A stretch of 64,000 nucleotides of DNA from an uncultured Bacteroidaceae bacterium (GTDB lineage: Bacteria > Bacteroidota > Bacteroidia > Bacteroidales > Bacteroidaceae): contig CALUIR010000001.1 in assembly GCA_944320785.1 (NCBI GenBank), positions 124,001-188,000 of the forward strand, read 5' to 3'. This document shows positions 37,636-45,342 of this stretch, piece after piece. A program made the translations under genes and the position numbers. Numbering within the stretch: position 1 is the first letter of the stretch; every line of letters begins with the position of its first letter. Under the pieces are notes generated by a model. It ran no database searches. It saw only the letters and a list, made by a program, of their open reading frames with translations, and had not been told where the DNA came from.

Positions 37636-38094
37636 TTATAACCTTCGCCAAATGGCCAACAATTCCCGCCGAAACGGGCGAAGCAAGTGCCAAACGACGG
37701 TATAGGATTTCCATAACCGGCCTGCGCAGGAGATGTCTTTTCCCTTCCGCACCACGCGCCCCGCCACGCCCAGCACATCCGCCACAGGCACCTGCTCCGT
37801 GGCAGACACATTGCCGTCGCCCTGCAACTCCAACCGCGTGCCGCTCACCCGGGCCACCCGGTGGAGGACATAACGCCCGTTGCCCAAGCGCGCAAAAACC
37901 ACCATCCCGGACTGCACGCCGTCCACTGCCCCTGCCAACGGGTCCAGCACCACTTCATCGCGCCCGTCCACCAAAAACGGGTTCATGCTGTCTCCCCTCA
38001 CCTTCATACGGACGGAATGGCCTTGACGCAACAACTCGCCGACCTGCGGATAAAACACACGACCCGGCACCTGCATGCATTCCTGCCCTTTCAT
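37636..38094 (-). CDS. S24/S26-like serine peptidase with Ser/His dyad
   Basis: 152 residues. KVRGDSMNPFLVDGRDEVVL gives the nucleophile Ser near residue 36 in the (R/S)GDSMxP motif of S24/S26 peptidases. GRYVLHRVARVSG gives His in place of the usual Lys general base, as in archaeal and ER-type signal peptidases. There is no obvious transmembrane anchor, so it is probably cytoplasmic or peripheral. In this operon it could cut the leader from a modified peptide. Its ATG overlaps the stop of the HPr-kinase-like gene (ATGA), so the two are coupled. Confidence 0.8.
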   Translation of the reverse strand: MKGQECMQVPGRVFYPQVGELLRQGHSVRMKVRGDSMNPFLVDGRDEVVLDPLAGAVDGVQSGMVVFARLGNGRYVLHRVARVSGTRLELQGDGNVSATEQVPVADVLGVAGRVVRKGKDISCAGRLWKSYTVVWHLLRPFRRELLAIWRRL

Positions 38095-38981
38095 CGCGCC
38101 ACCGTTTTATGCGAAAGGAGCGCCGCCTCCTTGTCAGGAAGACATTCAAAATGATACACCGGCACCGCTTCTGCCACATCAGAAACGATATCGCACAAAA
38201 GGCCGAAAGCCGCATCGTCCCACCGCATGTTGAAACAGGACGGAAGCAGTTCGGCAAACCCGTGAAGGGCGTCACGCCTGCTTATCACATTCGCCCGCCC
38301 TTGCTCCAAGCGCACGAAAGCGCCTAACGGCATGCCCACGTCGCGGTAGCAAGGCGTTTTCCCGCTCCACGGAGTACCGTAAGCCATCACGCTGCCTCCT
38401 GCAAGGCGCACCACCGGGTTGTCGTCGTTCAGCAACTCGCTTCCCTCCACATGTTCCCGCCACAGGCGGGCATGGGTGCTTTTCCCCGTCCCGCTCTTCC
38501 CCAAAAACAGGTAAGCCTTGCCTTGCCACGCCACCGCCGCCGCATGGAGCAGCAACGTTCCCCGGCGCAAAGCCGAGAATGCGTAAGCCAGCATCAGGAA
38601 ATTGTTCAGCACAAGGGCATCATAGGGCGTGCCGCGCAAGCAGGCCGTAACTACTGCGAACGAAGCATCGGCGTGCATCACATACGGCTTCTCGGCATGG
38701 GGCGGGCGGATGCAGAAATAATGCTCCTGCCCGTCCTGCCGGATGAGGCACGACAGCCCGTCCCACTCAAAACGCCAAACCTCACCGCCAAGGGCGGAAA
38801 CCTCCTCGCGGAAAGAAAAAGTGAACAGCGGAGACGGCCCCGCCTCCTCCGCGCCAAGGAAAGGCTCGTAGGAGGGAAGGAGAGCGCGCAACCGTCCCGG
38901 GAAGCGGGCGCAGACCTCGAAAAGATGCCCCGCCACCTTGTATCTGACCGTCCTGATTCCTGCGTCTTCCATGCCATCCAT
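38091..38981 (-). CDS. HPr kinase/PEPCK-like kinase of a RiPP-like operon
   Basis: 296 residues from the ATG at 38981; the ATG at 38972 is also possible. After a ~135-residue N-terminal domain comes the P-loop LFLGKSGTGKSTHARLW near residue 165, then LLNDDNPVVRL (HPrK-type metal/catalytic region) and YGTPWSGKTP. It lacks the length and partner genes of true HprK/P. Related kinases in lasso-peptide clusters phosphorylate the precursor peptide. First gene of the operon; its -7 box is only a few bases upstream, so the mRNA is nearly leaderless. Confidence 0.85.
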   Translation of the reverse strand: MDGMEDAGIRTVRYKVAGHLFEVCARFPGRLRALLPSYEPFLGAEEAGPSPLFTFSFREEVSALGGEVWRFEWDGLSCLIRQDGQEHYFCIRPPHAEKPYVMHADASFAVVTACLRGTPYDALVLNNFLMLAYAFSALRRGTLLLHAAAVAWQGKAYLFLGKSGTGKSTHARLWREHVEGSELLNDDNPVVRLAGGSVMAYGTPWSGKTPCYRDVGMPLGAFVRLEQGRANVISRRDALHGFAELLPSCFNMRWDDAAFGLLCDIVSDVAEAVPVYHFECLPDKEAALLSHKTVAR

Positions 38982-38987
38982 GAAGCG

Positions 38988-38995
38988 CAAAGATA
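38988..38995 (-). promoter_or_regulatory. -7 promoter box of the RiPP-like operon
   Basis: Minus strand reads TATCTTTG, 6 bases upstream of the ATG at 38981. Transcription would start at or near the start codon. The palindrome array at 39083-39164 lies about 90 bases upstream. Confidence 0.6.
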
Positions 38996-39082
38996 CGCAA
39001 CCCCGGGCAAATCGGCACGCCTACAAGCAAAAAAAATTCCACTTGCACGGGAAACAAACCCGGTTTGCCCGCATAAAAACTT

Positions 39083-39164
39083 CATCCTTAGGTTAGAGAT
39101 GCACATCCTTAGGCTAAGGATGTATATCTTTAGCCTAAAGATGCACATCCTCAACCTAAAGATA
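39083..39164. repeat. Palindrome array C: four 19-bp palindromes, 21-bp period
   Basis: Units start at 39083, 39104, 39125 and 39146, exactly 21 bases apart with 2-base spacers. Unit 2, CATCCTTAGGCTAAGGATG, is a near-perfect palindrome; units 1, 3 and 4 are variants (for example TATCTTTAGCCTAAAGATG). Just beyond is GAAGTTTCCACAC (from about 39185), nearly the same as beside array A1. Lies upstream of the RiPP-like operon promoter. Confidence 0.85.
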
Positions 39165-39274
39165 AAGAAGTTGCCCGCCTGAACCGAAGTTTCCACACGG
39201 GCAAGCCGAAAAGCCCCTGCGCACAAACAAAAAGAAACGGGATATTTACCTTTTCCTACCTTCCTTCCTAGCAT

Positions 39275-39661
39275 TCACCAGCAGCCTAATTTTCTTCTGC
39301 CGCTCACAGGCTGCCCATTTTTCATCATCTTCATTGCCTGCCTTATTGATGCCCCCTGATGCTTGGCACTTCCGGGTACATGCTTTGCACAATAATATTC
39401 ATCAGGTTTGCCCATTAACTCAATCCACGCCTTTGCTTCCCAATAGTCAATCTTCATTTCCAGAGAATCCTGTCCTTGCGGAGTATATGTGGAATCAATA
39501 TCCCAACCATGAAAGAGCGCATCAATGGAATCGATTTTTTCTTTCCGAATTTGTTGACAAATGACAGGCAAATCAAAACTGCTCCCACGAGGAACGCTGA
39601 TTTGGAAGTGGCCGCCTTCTACTCTCTGGTTGACTTGTGGGCTGAAACAATCGAATCGTCA
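39275..39661 (-). pseudogene. Remnant of an unidentified gene
   Basis: An open stretch on the minus strand encodes ~125 residues (including GGHFQISVPRGSSFDLPVI, FHGWDIDSTYTPQG and YWEAKAWIELMGKPDEYY) between two stops, with only TTG (39571) as a possible start. Just upstream, in another frame, lies IVLFSFSCRQVLSFVFDDS, which looks like a lipoprotein-type signal. One frameshift near 39640 would join the two, so this is probably a decayed short lipoprotein gene. AT-richer than its neighbours. No family recognised. Confidence 0.4.
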
Positions 39662-39726
39662 AAAACAAATGATAACACCTGCCGACAGGAAAACGAAAAC
39701 AATACAATGAAAGTATGACTATCGGC

Positions 39727-40257
39727 TCATTTTGCATCACCCCTTTTCACGCAAAACACCATATGGGGCATATCTGCTCCACGATAATGTTTGACAATAG
39801 TATCGATCAAACTCATGCCATTACGAAGGGCAACTTTGCGAGAAGCAATGTTCGTATCTCGGATAATGGAATATAATGCATCAAAATGCAATGTACTAAA
39901 TCCATATTCGCGGCAAGCAGTTGCGGCTTCAATCGCATAACCATTATGCCAATGCTTATATGCAAGCAAATAGCCGATTTCGGGAACTTGTGCCGCCTTG
40001 TACTCCTGCATGGTAATGCCACATTGACCGATCATCTCACTTGACTTTTTATTGAATACCCCCCATAAGCCAAAGCCATACTCTTTATATCGCTGCAGTT
40101 GCTTTTGCATCCATATCATAGTATCTTCATCGTTGAATGCTCCATTGTATGCATACATAACTTTTTCATCTTGAAGCATTAAGGATAATGCTTCAAGATC
40201 AGAAAGATTCATTTCTCGCAACTGCAGCCTCTTTGTTTCTAAGATGACAGGTCTCAT
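39727..40257 (-). CDS. GNAT family N-acetyltransferase (RimJ/RimL type)
   Basis: 176 residues from the ATG at 40257 (MRPVILETKRLQLREM); an alternative ATG at 40287 adds ten Lys/Asn-rich residues. The fold shows LETKRLQLREMNLSDLEAL, GLWGVFNKKSSEMIGQCGI, EIGYLLAYKHWHNGYAIEA (acetyl-CoA loop region) and NIASRKVALRNGM. Proteins of this type acetylate ribosomal proteins, antibiotics or small amines; the substrate is open. AT-rich monocistronic gene, possibly acquired. Confidence 0.88.
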   Translation of the reverse strand: MRPVILETKRLQLREMNLSDLEALSLMLQDEKVMYAYNGAFNDEDTMIWMQKQLQRYKEYGFGLWGVFNKKSSEMIGQCGITMQEYKAAQVPEIGYLLAYKHWHNGYAIEAATACREYGFSTLHFDALYSIIRDTNIASRKVALRNGMSLIDTIVKHYRGADMPHMVFCVKRGDAK

Positions 40258-40285
40258 ATTACAATTATTTTTATTGCTTTTTTTC

Positions 40286-40337
40286 ATAAGAACAAAAACG
40301 TTCTTATAACCAATTATCCTAATGGCATTCAAAGATA
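40286..40337 (-). promoter_or_regulatory. GNAT gene promoter and leader hairpin
   Basis: A minus-strand TATCTTTG box (40337-40330) is followed by an 8-bp inverted repeat ATAAGAAC / GTTCTTAT (40286-40307, 6-base loop) in the predicted leader, 29 bases before the ATG at 40257. It may be a protein-binding site or an RNA hairpin. The remaining ~290 bases to the pgk promoter hold nothing recognisable. Confidence 0.45.
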
Positions 40338-40627
40338 ATAGAAAAGGAATAACCCAATCAATTATTGGTCTGCTTCTTTCCCGTTAGGTTTAAACAAATT
40401 AACTCTCTTATTGCCTGAGTCCTTTCCTGCTTAAAGGTGATATGATGTTTTTTCGCATGGATATGTACAGTCTATCGAACGATTAGGTAGCAGTTTTCCT
40501 GCTGTAATCCGCTTTGAAACGGTTTTCACCCCTCTACCCAACCTCTGCGATTTCCTTCCAATTATTTAAATATCAACCTCTATTACGTTAATCTGCCATT
40601 TTTTTCGATTATTCCAGCGATATTTCG

Positions 40628-40635
40628 TAACTTTG
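40628..40635 (+). promoter_or_regulatory. -7 promoter box of pgk
   Basis: TAACTTTG, 52 bases upstream of the pgk ATG; TTTC about 21 bases upstream may serve as the -33 element. Confidence 0.6.
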
Positions 40636-40687
40636 TCCCGTGTAAAAAACACCTAAAGTTATACTTTTAAACAAAAACAGTAAGATT

Positions 40688-41944
40688 ATGCAAACAATTG
40701 ACAATTTCAACTTTGCAGGGAAAAAGGCTTTTGTGCGCGTGGACTTCAACGTGCCTTTGGACGAGAACTTCCACATCACGGACGACACCCGCATCCGTGC
40801 TGCCCTGCCGACCCTGAAGAAAATCTTAGCCGACGGCGGCATGCTCATCATCGCTTCCCACATGGGACGCCCCAAAAAGAACCCCGATCCCAAATATTCC
40901 TTGAAACATATCTTGGCGCACGTTTCTGAGAAACTCGGCGTGGAAGTCAAATTCGCCGACGACTGCATGAAAGCCGATGAACAGGTGGCTGCCTTGAAAC
41001 CGGGAGAAGCACTCCTGTTGGAAAACCTGCGCTTCTATGCTGAAGAAGAAGGCAAGCCCAGAGGTTTGGCCGATGATGCCACCGACGAGGAAAAATCTGC
41101 TGCCAAGAAAGCCGTGAAAGAAAGCCAAAAAGAATTCACCAAGAAACTGGCTTCCTATGCAGACTGCTACGTGAATGACGCGTTCGGCACGGCGCACCGC
41201 GCACACGCCTCCACGGCCTTGATAGCCCAATACTTCGATGCCGACCACAAGATGTTCGGATACCTGATGGAAAAAGAAGTGAAAGCCGTGAACAAGGTGA
41301 TGAACGACATCAAACGTCCTTTCACAGCCATCATGGGTGGTTCCAAGGTATCTTCCAAAATCGATATCATCGAGAACCTCCTCAACAAGGTGGACAACCT
41401 CATCATCGCCGGCGGCATGACCTACACGTTCACCAAAGCCACAGGTGGGAACATCGGCCTCTCCATCTGCGAGGATGACAAATTGGACCTCGCGCTCGAC
41501 CTGATGAGAAAAGCCAAGGAGAAAGGCGTGAACCTTGTATTGGCCGTTGATGCGAAAGCAGCCGACAGTTTCTCCAACGATGCCAACACGCAAATCGTCC
41601 CCGTGAACGAAATCCCCGACGGGTGGGAAGGCATGGACATCGGCCCCAAGAGCATGGAACTGTTCAGCAACGTCATCAAGGGTTCCAAAACCATCCTGTG
41701 GAACGGCCCGACCGGCGTGTTTGAGTTCGACAACTTCACCGACGGCTCACGCGCTGTGGGCAATGCCATTGTAGAAGCCACGAAGAACGGTGCCTTCTCA
41801 TTGGTAGGCGGAGGCGACTCCGTGGCTTGCGTCAACAAGTTCGGCATCGCTGACAAGGTGTCTTATGTTTCCACCGGTGGCGGCGCCCTCTTGGAAGCCA
41901 TCGAAGGGAAAGTGCTGCCGGGCATCGCTGCCATCCAAGGATAA
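40688..41944 (+). CDS. pgk: Phosphoglycerate kinase
   Basis: 418 residues. It begins with substrate-binding [12 protein letters not shown], followed by [35 protein letters not shown], the nucleotide-site [27 protein letters not shown] and GGGDSVAC. It makes ATP in lower glycolysis. Monocistronic, with its own promoter and a strong terminator. Confidence 0.99.
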   Translation: MQTIDNFNFAGKKAFVRVDFNVPLDENFHITDDTRIRAALPTLKKILADGGMLIIASHMGRPKKNPDPKYSLKHILAHVSEKLGVEVKFADDCMKADEQVAALKPGEALLLENLRFYAEEEGKPRGLADDATDEEKSAAKKAVKESQKEFTKKLASYADCYVNDAFGTAHRAHASTALIAQYFDADHKMFGYLMEKEVKAVNKVMNDIKRPFTAIMGGSKVSSKIDIIENLLNKVDNLIIAGGMTYTFTKATGGNIGLSICEDDKLDLALDLMRKAKEKGVNLVLAVDAKAADSFSNDANTQIVPVNEIPDGWEGMDIGPKSMELFSNVIKGSKTILWNGPTGVFEFDNFTDGSRAVGNAIVEATKNGAFSLVGGGDSVACVNKFGIADKVSYVSTGGGALLEAIEGKVLPGIAAIQG

Positions 41945-41964
41945 GCCCCCGAGCAATCATAACG

Positions 41965-41997
41965 AAAAGCAGGCGGGAATGTTCCGCCTGCTTTTTT
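41965..41997 (+). terminator. Rho-independent terminator of pgk
   Basis: AAAAGCAGGCGG / CCGCCTGCTTTT stem with a 7-base loop (GAATGTT), followed by T's to 41997. Confidence 0.9.
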
Positions 41998-42030
41998 CAT
42001 GTCTCCGCGCACCACAAACACGCGACTGAC

Positions 42031-42066
42031 AAAAAAAGAATGGCGTCCCGTTTCGGGACGCCATTC
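42031..42066 (-). terminator. Rho-independent terminator of the 42.1-45.3 kb gene
   Basis: Stem GAATGGCGTCCCG (42038-42050) / CGGGACGCCATTC (42054-42066), loop TTT, followed on the minus strand by seven T (42037-42031). Confidence 0.88.
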
Positions 42067-42091
42067 TCATATTCTGCAAAGCCAACACAGA

Positions 42092-45000
42092 TCAACGTAC
42101 TACAATCTTATGGCAAACGACCTCACCGCCAGTAGTCACGCGAACAATGTAAATACCTGTCTCCCATCCATCGGCAGACAATTCTCCGGCTTCACAACCG
42201 GCCACATGGCGCCCTTGCGCATCGAACACATCGATGCGTTCTGCACCGCCAGCCTCAATCCGCGCATTCTCCACGTCATAAAGGAAAGCCATTCCGCCGT
42301 CCACTGTATCGATGGCATCCGATGCCTCTACCGTAAAGACAATCTCCGATTCGTCCGAATACTGCATTGTCCCGTCAATGTTCGTGTAAACCGCCGTCAC
42401 CGTCGCAATGTGGTCGCCCGGCGCAAGGCCGGCCAGCTCATAACTGTTCGTGCTGGTCATGCCAGCTACTTCTTCATCAACAGCCACTTCAAAAGCTGCA
42501 AGCTGTTGCGCCAACGTGGTTTCATAGCCGATGAAAATGTCGTCCACCAAGAACATGAACCCGCCGGCTGTCACATGGCGCAATACCACATGCTTGGCCT
42601 CTTTCGGCACATCGTAAGAGAACTTCGTCCACAAACCGCCCGCTTCCTGCGCTTCTTCCGTGAACCAAATGACACCCTCCACAGACACATCGCCCGTGGT
42701 GTAGCCCGCCATGAACTGTTCGCTGCCCAGCATGCCGGAATACCCGGCCATGGCATAGAAACTGAACGTGAAGTCGTCTTCATACGCCAGTTCAGGCGAG
42801 AACAGGTAATCATCGTTGGCCGTTGCTGCATTCACAGCCACAGATGCCAAGACCTTGTTGCCGCTGTGCGGACGGACATATTGGAAGGATGCCGGCGTGG
42901 TGTGAGCCGGGTTATACACGATGTAGGCCATCGGCTCAGCCTCATTTTCAAATGACAGGTCGGCAAAATCGCCAGTGATTTCTCCATCACCATCAATGTA
43001 ACTCCAGCCCAAATCGCCTGCACAGTCCACGGCAAAGTCCGGCATGTCCTCAAAATCTTCCTCAATGGCATCTGCCGTATTCCATGTCAGGCGCACTACG
43101 CTGCCATCCTGTTCGGCACGCAAGTTCACCGGTGCTTCCGGTACCAACGTCATGCTGTAAGAAGCCTCGTAAACATCATCTTGGCTCAAGTCAAGCTCCA
43201 CATTCACCGCCTCGAAACCTTTCTTCTCTATGGACAACGCATAAATGCCTTTCCTTATATCGCGGATGGACAATGCCCCGTCGCCATCGATGCTCCCCGT
43301 GTAAACATATTCGGATTCCGACTGGTTACGCAATGTCACCAAAGCACCTTCCGTCAACCCGAAGCCTGCCGGCGTGGAGACCACAAAATCCACTTGAGTA
43401 CGCATCTTGTTCTCCACTAGTGACGAATAACCGTAATCCGATACATTGTCGTCATCGAAATAAGCCTTCAACGCATAATAATAGTCGCCTGCCGGCAACG
43501 ACTTGAAGTCCCTGTCGTAATACATTGCTTCCGCCAAATCCTCGCCCAGCAAGGTACCTGCCTCTGCGTTGCCTTCCAAAGATGCCTCATATTCCTCTTT
43601 GGTCATGCGCCACAGGTTGTAGCTTACGCCTTCAGCCGTTGCATTCTCAGGGGCTCGCAATGCCGCGCCACGGAATGTCATCACCCGTTGGCGGTCACCG
43701 TTTTGGGGAATGCCCAGCACATAGCCTTCGCCTCGAAGCAACAGGTTGCCTCCCAAGTTCGGCAAATCAAAATCCCACGTCAAATAATCGTTGTTCGTAT
43801 AATATTGGTACGAATAAGGATAGACAGGATCTTCGCCAGAATCCCTTGCGACAGAGAGGTTTGCCCCCATGATAGCCACAAGGCAACCGTTGTCGGCCTC
43901 TATCGGTTCTTCAAACAAGTATTCACTCCATTGCAGGTTCCCGTCATAATCATATTTGAGCGTAGGCACGCCGGATGCTTCATGCAGGATTTCGTCGGTG
44001 ATGTTCCCATTCTCATCCAAAGCATACACCCTGACCCCGACCGTCGTTGCCGCATAGTCGCTGGTCAACACCCATTTCATCCCATTCAGGATTACGGGCT
44101 GTGCAAACCTGACACCTACGGCTGCGTTCTCGCCTTGCACGGAAATGCGGCCATAGTAAGAACCATTGTCATAGCGCAGTTCCTGCTCACGCAGCGGCAT
44201 CATCCAAGTCACCATGGCACCGTCTTGCAAGATGTCAGCCCGGATGTTTTTCGGCGACATCACGTTCGTCTCCAGCGTGATTTCACCCAAGTCCAAAGTG
44301 TTTTCCGGCAAACCTTCCGCCAGGGTTATTTCTTCCGCATAGGTCTTTTTCAGGTCTTTCAATATCGTTATCTCGCAAGGAGCTTCCCGGCACAAGATTC
44401 CTTCAATCATGAAGTCACCGTTGCCGTCTGTCTCAACCCTGTACGTCTGGTCGGCATGCAGGATTACTTCCGCGCCTTCCACCGCCCGGCCGAGCGAGTC
44501 AAACACTTTCCCTTTTACGTTTGCGCGGGGCATGTAGGCCATCGCCAGATCCTTCACGGCATCCACTCCAGCCTCAATTTCCACCGTGCTTTCCGCAGGG
44601 TCGTAATTCGTCATCTCCGCCTTCACGGTGTATGTGCCTGCCGACAGTTCCGCAAAAGCATACTTCCCGGCATCATCGGTGGTTTGGGTCGCAGCCTCGT
44701 AGCGCTCGCCTTCCAAAGTCACCGTGGCACCCGCAACAGGATTGCCTTCCGTGTCTGCAACAGTTCCCGACAAACCGCTCATGACATTGTCGGCCACTTC
44801 AAAGCTATGCACATACATGTAGCTTCCGTCCAACATCGCATTGTAGCACTGGAGGCCGAAATAATAATCGCCCGGCTGCGTGCCTTCCGGAAGGTTGAAG
44901 ACGTAATACACTTTTTGCCCGGCTGTGGCAAACGGCCCGAAGTCGTTCACCACCGTAGCCTGCGCGGCACTTGTGGGTTCTGTCCCCATCGTGATTTTCA

Positions 45001-45328
45001 GTTTCTCGTTGCTCGGAGAGGTGTGCAGCAAAATGCGCACACAAAGATCCTCCGGGTTGCTGATGGTGATTTTCGGGCTGATCATCCATGCATCGTGGTC
45101 AACCCACCAATCGTTTGCAGCGCAAAATTCCGCATAACCGCCGTTTTGCCACTTCCATGCTTCAACACCAGCGTTGGTTTCCACCGTCCATTCGTCAAAT
45201 TCCTCTTGCGTGTCAAAACCGCAATAATAATCGTCCACATAAGCATTTTCCTGAGCCCATGCGCCGTATTGGCAAAGCAGGAATGCCGCCAACAGGCTGA
45301 ACAAATACTTCATTTTTCCCATAATCAT
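42092..45328 (-). CDS. Large T9SS-exported multidomain adhesin-like protein
   Basis: 1078 residues, signal peptide ending YGAWAQ; ATG codons at 45328, 45322 and 45313 are all possible starts. Domains in order: an N-terminal carbohydrate-binding-like domain (CGFDTQEEFDEWTVE), two carboxypeptidase-regulatory-like folds (SGLSGTVADTEGNPVAGATV; KGKVFDSLGRAVEGAEVIL), a beta-sandwich region, a third such fold near residue 640, an Fn3-like segment, a choice-of-anchor J / cleaved-adhesin-type domain near 760-930, and a T9SS type A sorting domain (IDVFDAQGRHVAG, GIYIVRVTTGGEVVCHKIVVR). No protease domain, so adhesion is likelier than catalysis. It follows another T9SS gene by 14 bases. Confidence 0.85.
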   Translation of the reverse strand: MIMGKMKYLFSLLAAFLLCQYGAWAQENAYVDDYYCGFDTQEEFDEWTVETNAGVEAWKWQNGGYAEFCAANDWWVDHDAWMISPKITISNPEDLCVRILLHTSPSNEKLKITMGTEPTSAAQATVVNDFGPFATAGQKVYYVFNLPEGTQPGDYYFGLQCYNAMLDGSYMYVHSFEVADNVMSGLSGTVADTEGNPVAGATVTLEGERYEAATQTTDDAGKYAFAELSAGTYTVKAEMTNYDPAESTVEIEAGVDAVKDLAMAYMPRANVKGKVFDSLGRAVEGAEVILHADQTYRVETDGNGDFMIEGILCREAPCEITILKDLKKTYAEEITLAEGLPENTLDLGEITLETNVMSPKNIRADILQDGAMVTWMMPLREQELRYDNGSYYGRISVQGENAAVGVRFAQPVILNGMKWVLTSDYAATTVGVRVYALDENGNITDEILHEASGVPTLKYDYDGNLQWSEYLFEEPIEADNGCLVAIMGANLSVARDSGEDPVYPYSYQYYTNNDYLTWDFDLPNLGGNLLLRGEGYVLGIPQNGDRQRVMTFRGAALRAPENATAEGVSYNLWRMTKEEYEASLEGNAEAGTLLGEDLAEAMYYDRDFKSLPAGDYYYALKAYFDDDNVSDYGYSSLVENKMRTQVDFVVSTPAGFGLTEGALVTLRNQSESEYVYTGSIDGDGALSIRDIRKGIYALSIEKKGFEAVNVELDLSQDDVYEASYSMTLVPEAPVNLRAEQDGSVVRLTWNTADAIEEDFEDMPDFAVDCAGDLGWSYIDGDGEITGDFADLSFENEAEPMAYIVYNPAHTTPASFQYVRPHSGNKVLASVAVNAATANDDYLFSPELAYEDDFTFSFYAMAGYSGMLGSEQFMAGYTTGDVSVEGVIWFTEEAQEAGGLWTKFSYDVPKEAKHVVLRHVTAGGFMFLVDDIFIGYETTLAQQLAAFEVAVDEEVAGMTSTNSYELAGLAPGDHIATVTAVYTNIDGTMQYSDESEIVFTVEASDAIDTVDGGMAFLYDVENARIEAGGAERIDVFDAQGRHVAGCEAGELSADGWETGIYIVRVTTGGEVVCHKIVVR

Positions 45329-45342
45329 GAATTTTTAATTGG

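Noticed and set aside
38678-39274. Minus-strand ORF with seven-residue repeats (FRLRMCI, FRLKIYI, LSLRMCI)
   Set aside because: The peptide repeats are just the 21-bp palindrome array read in frame; the ORF runs out of frame through the HPr-kinase-like gene and across its promoter.
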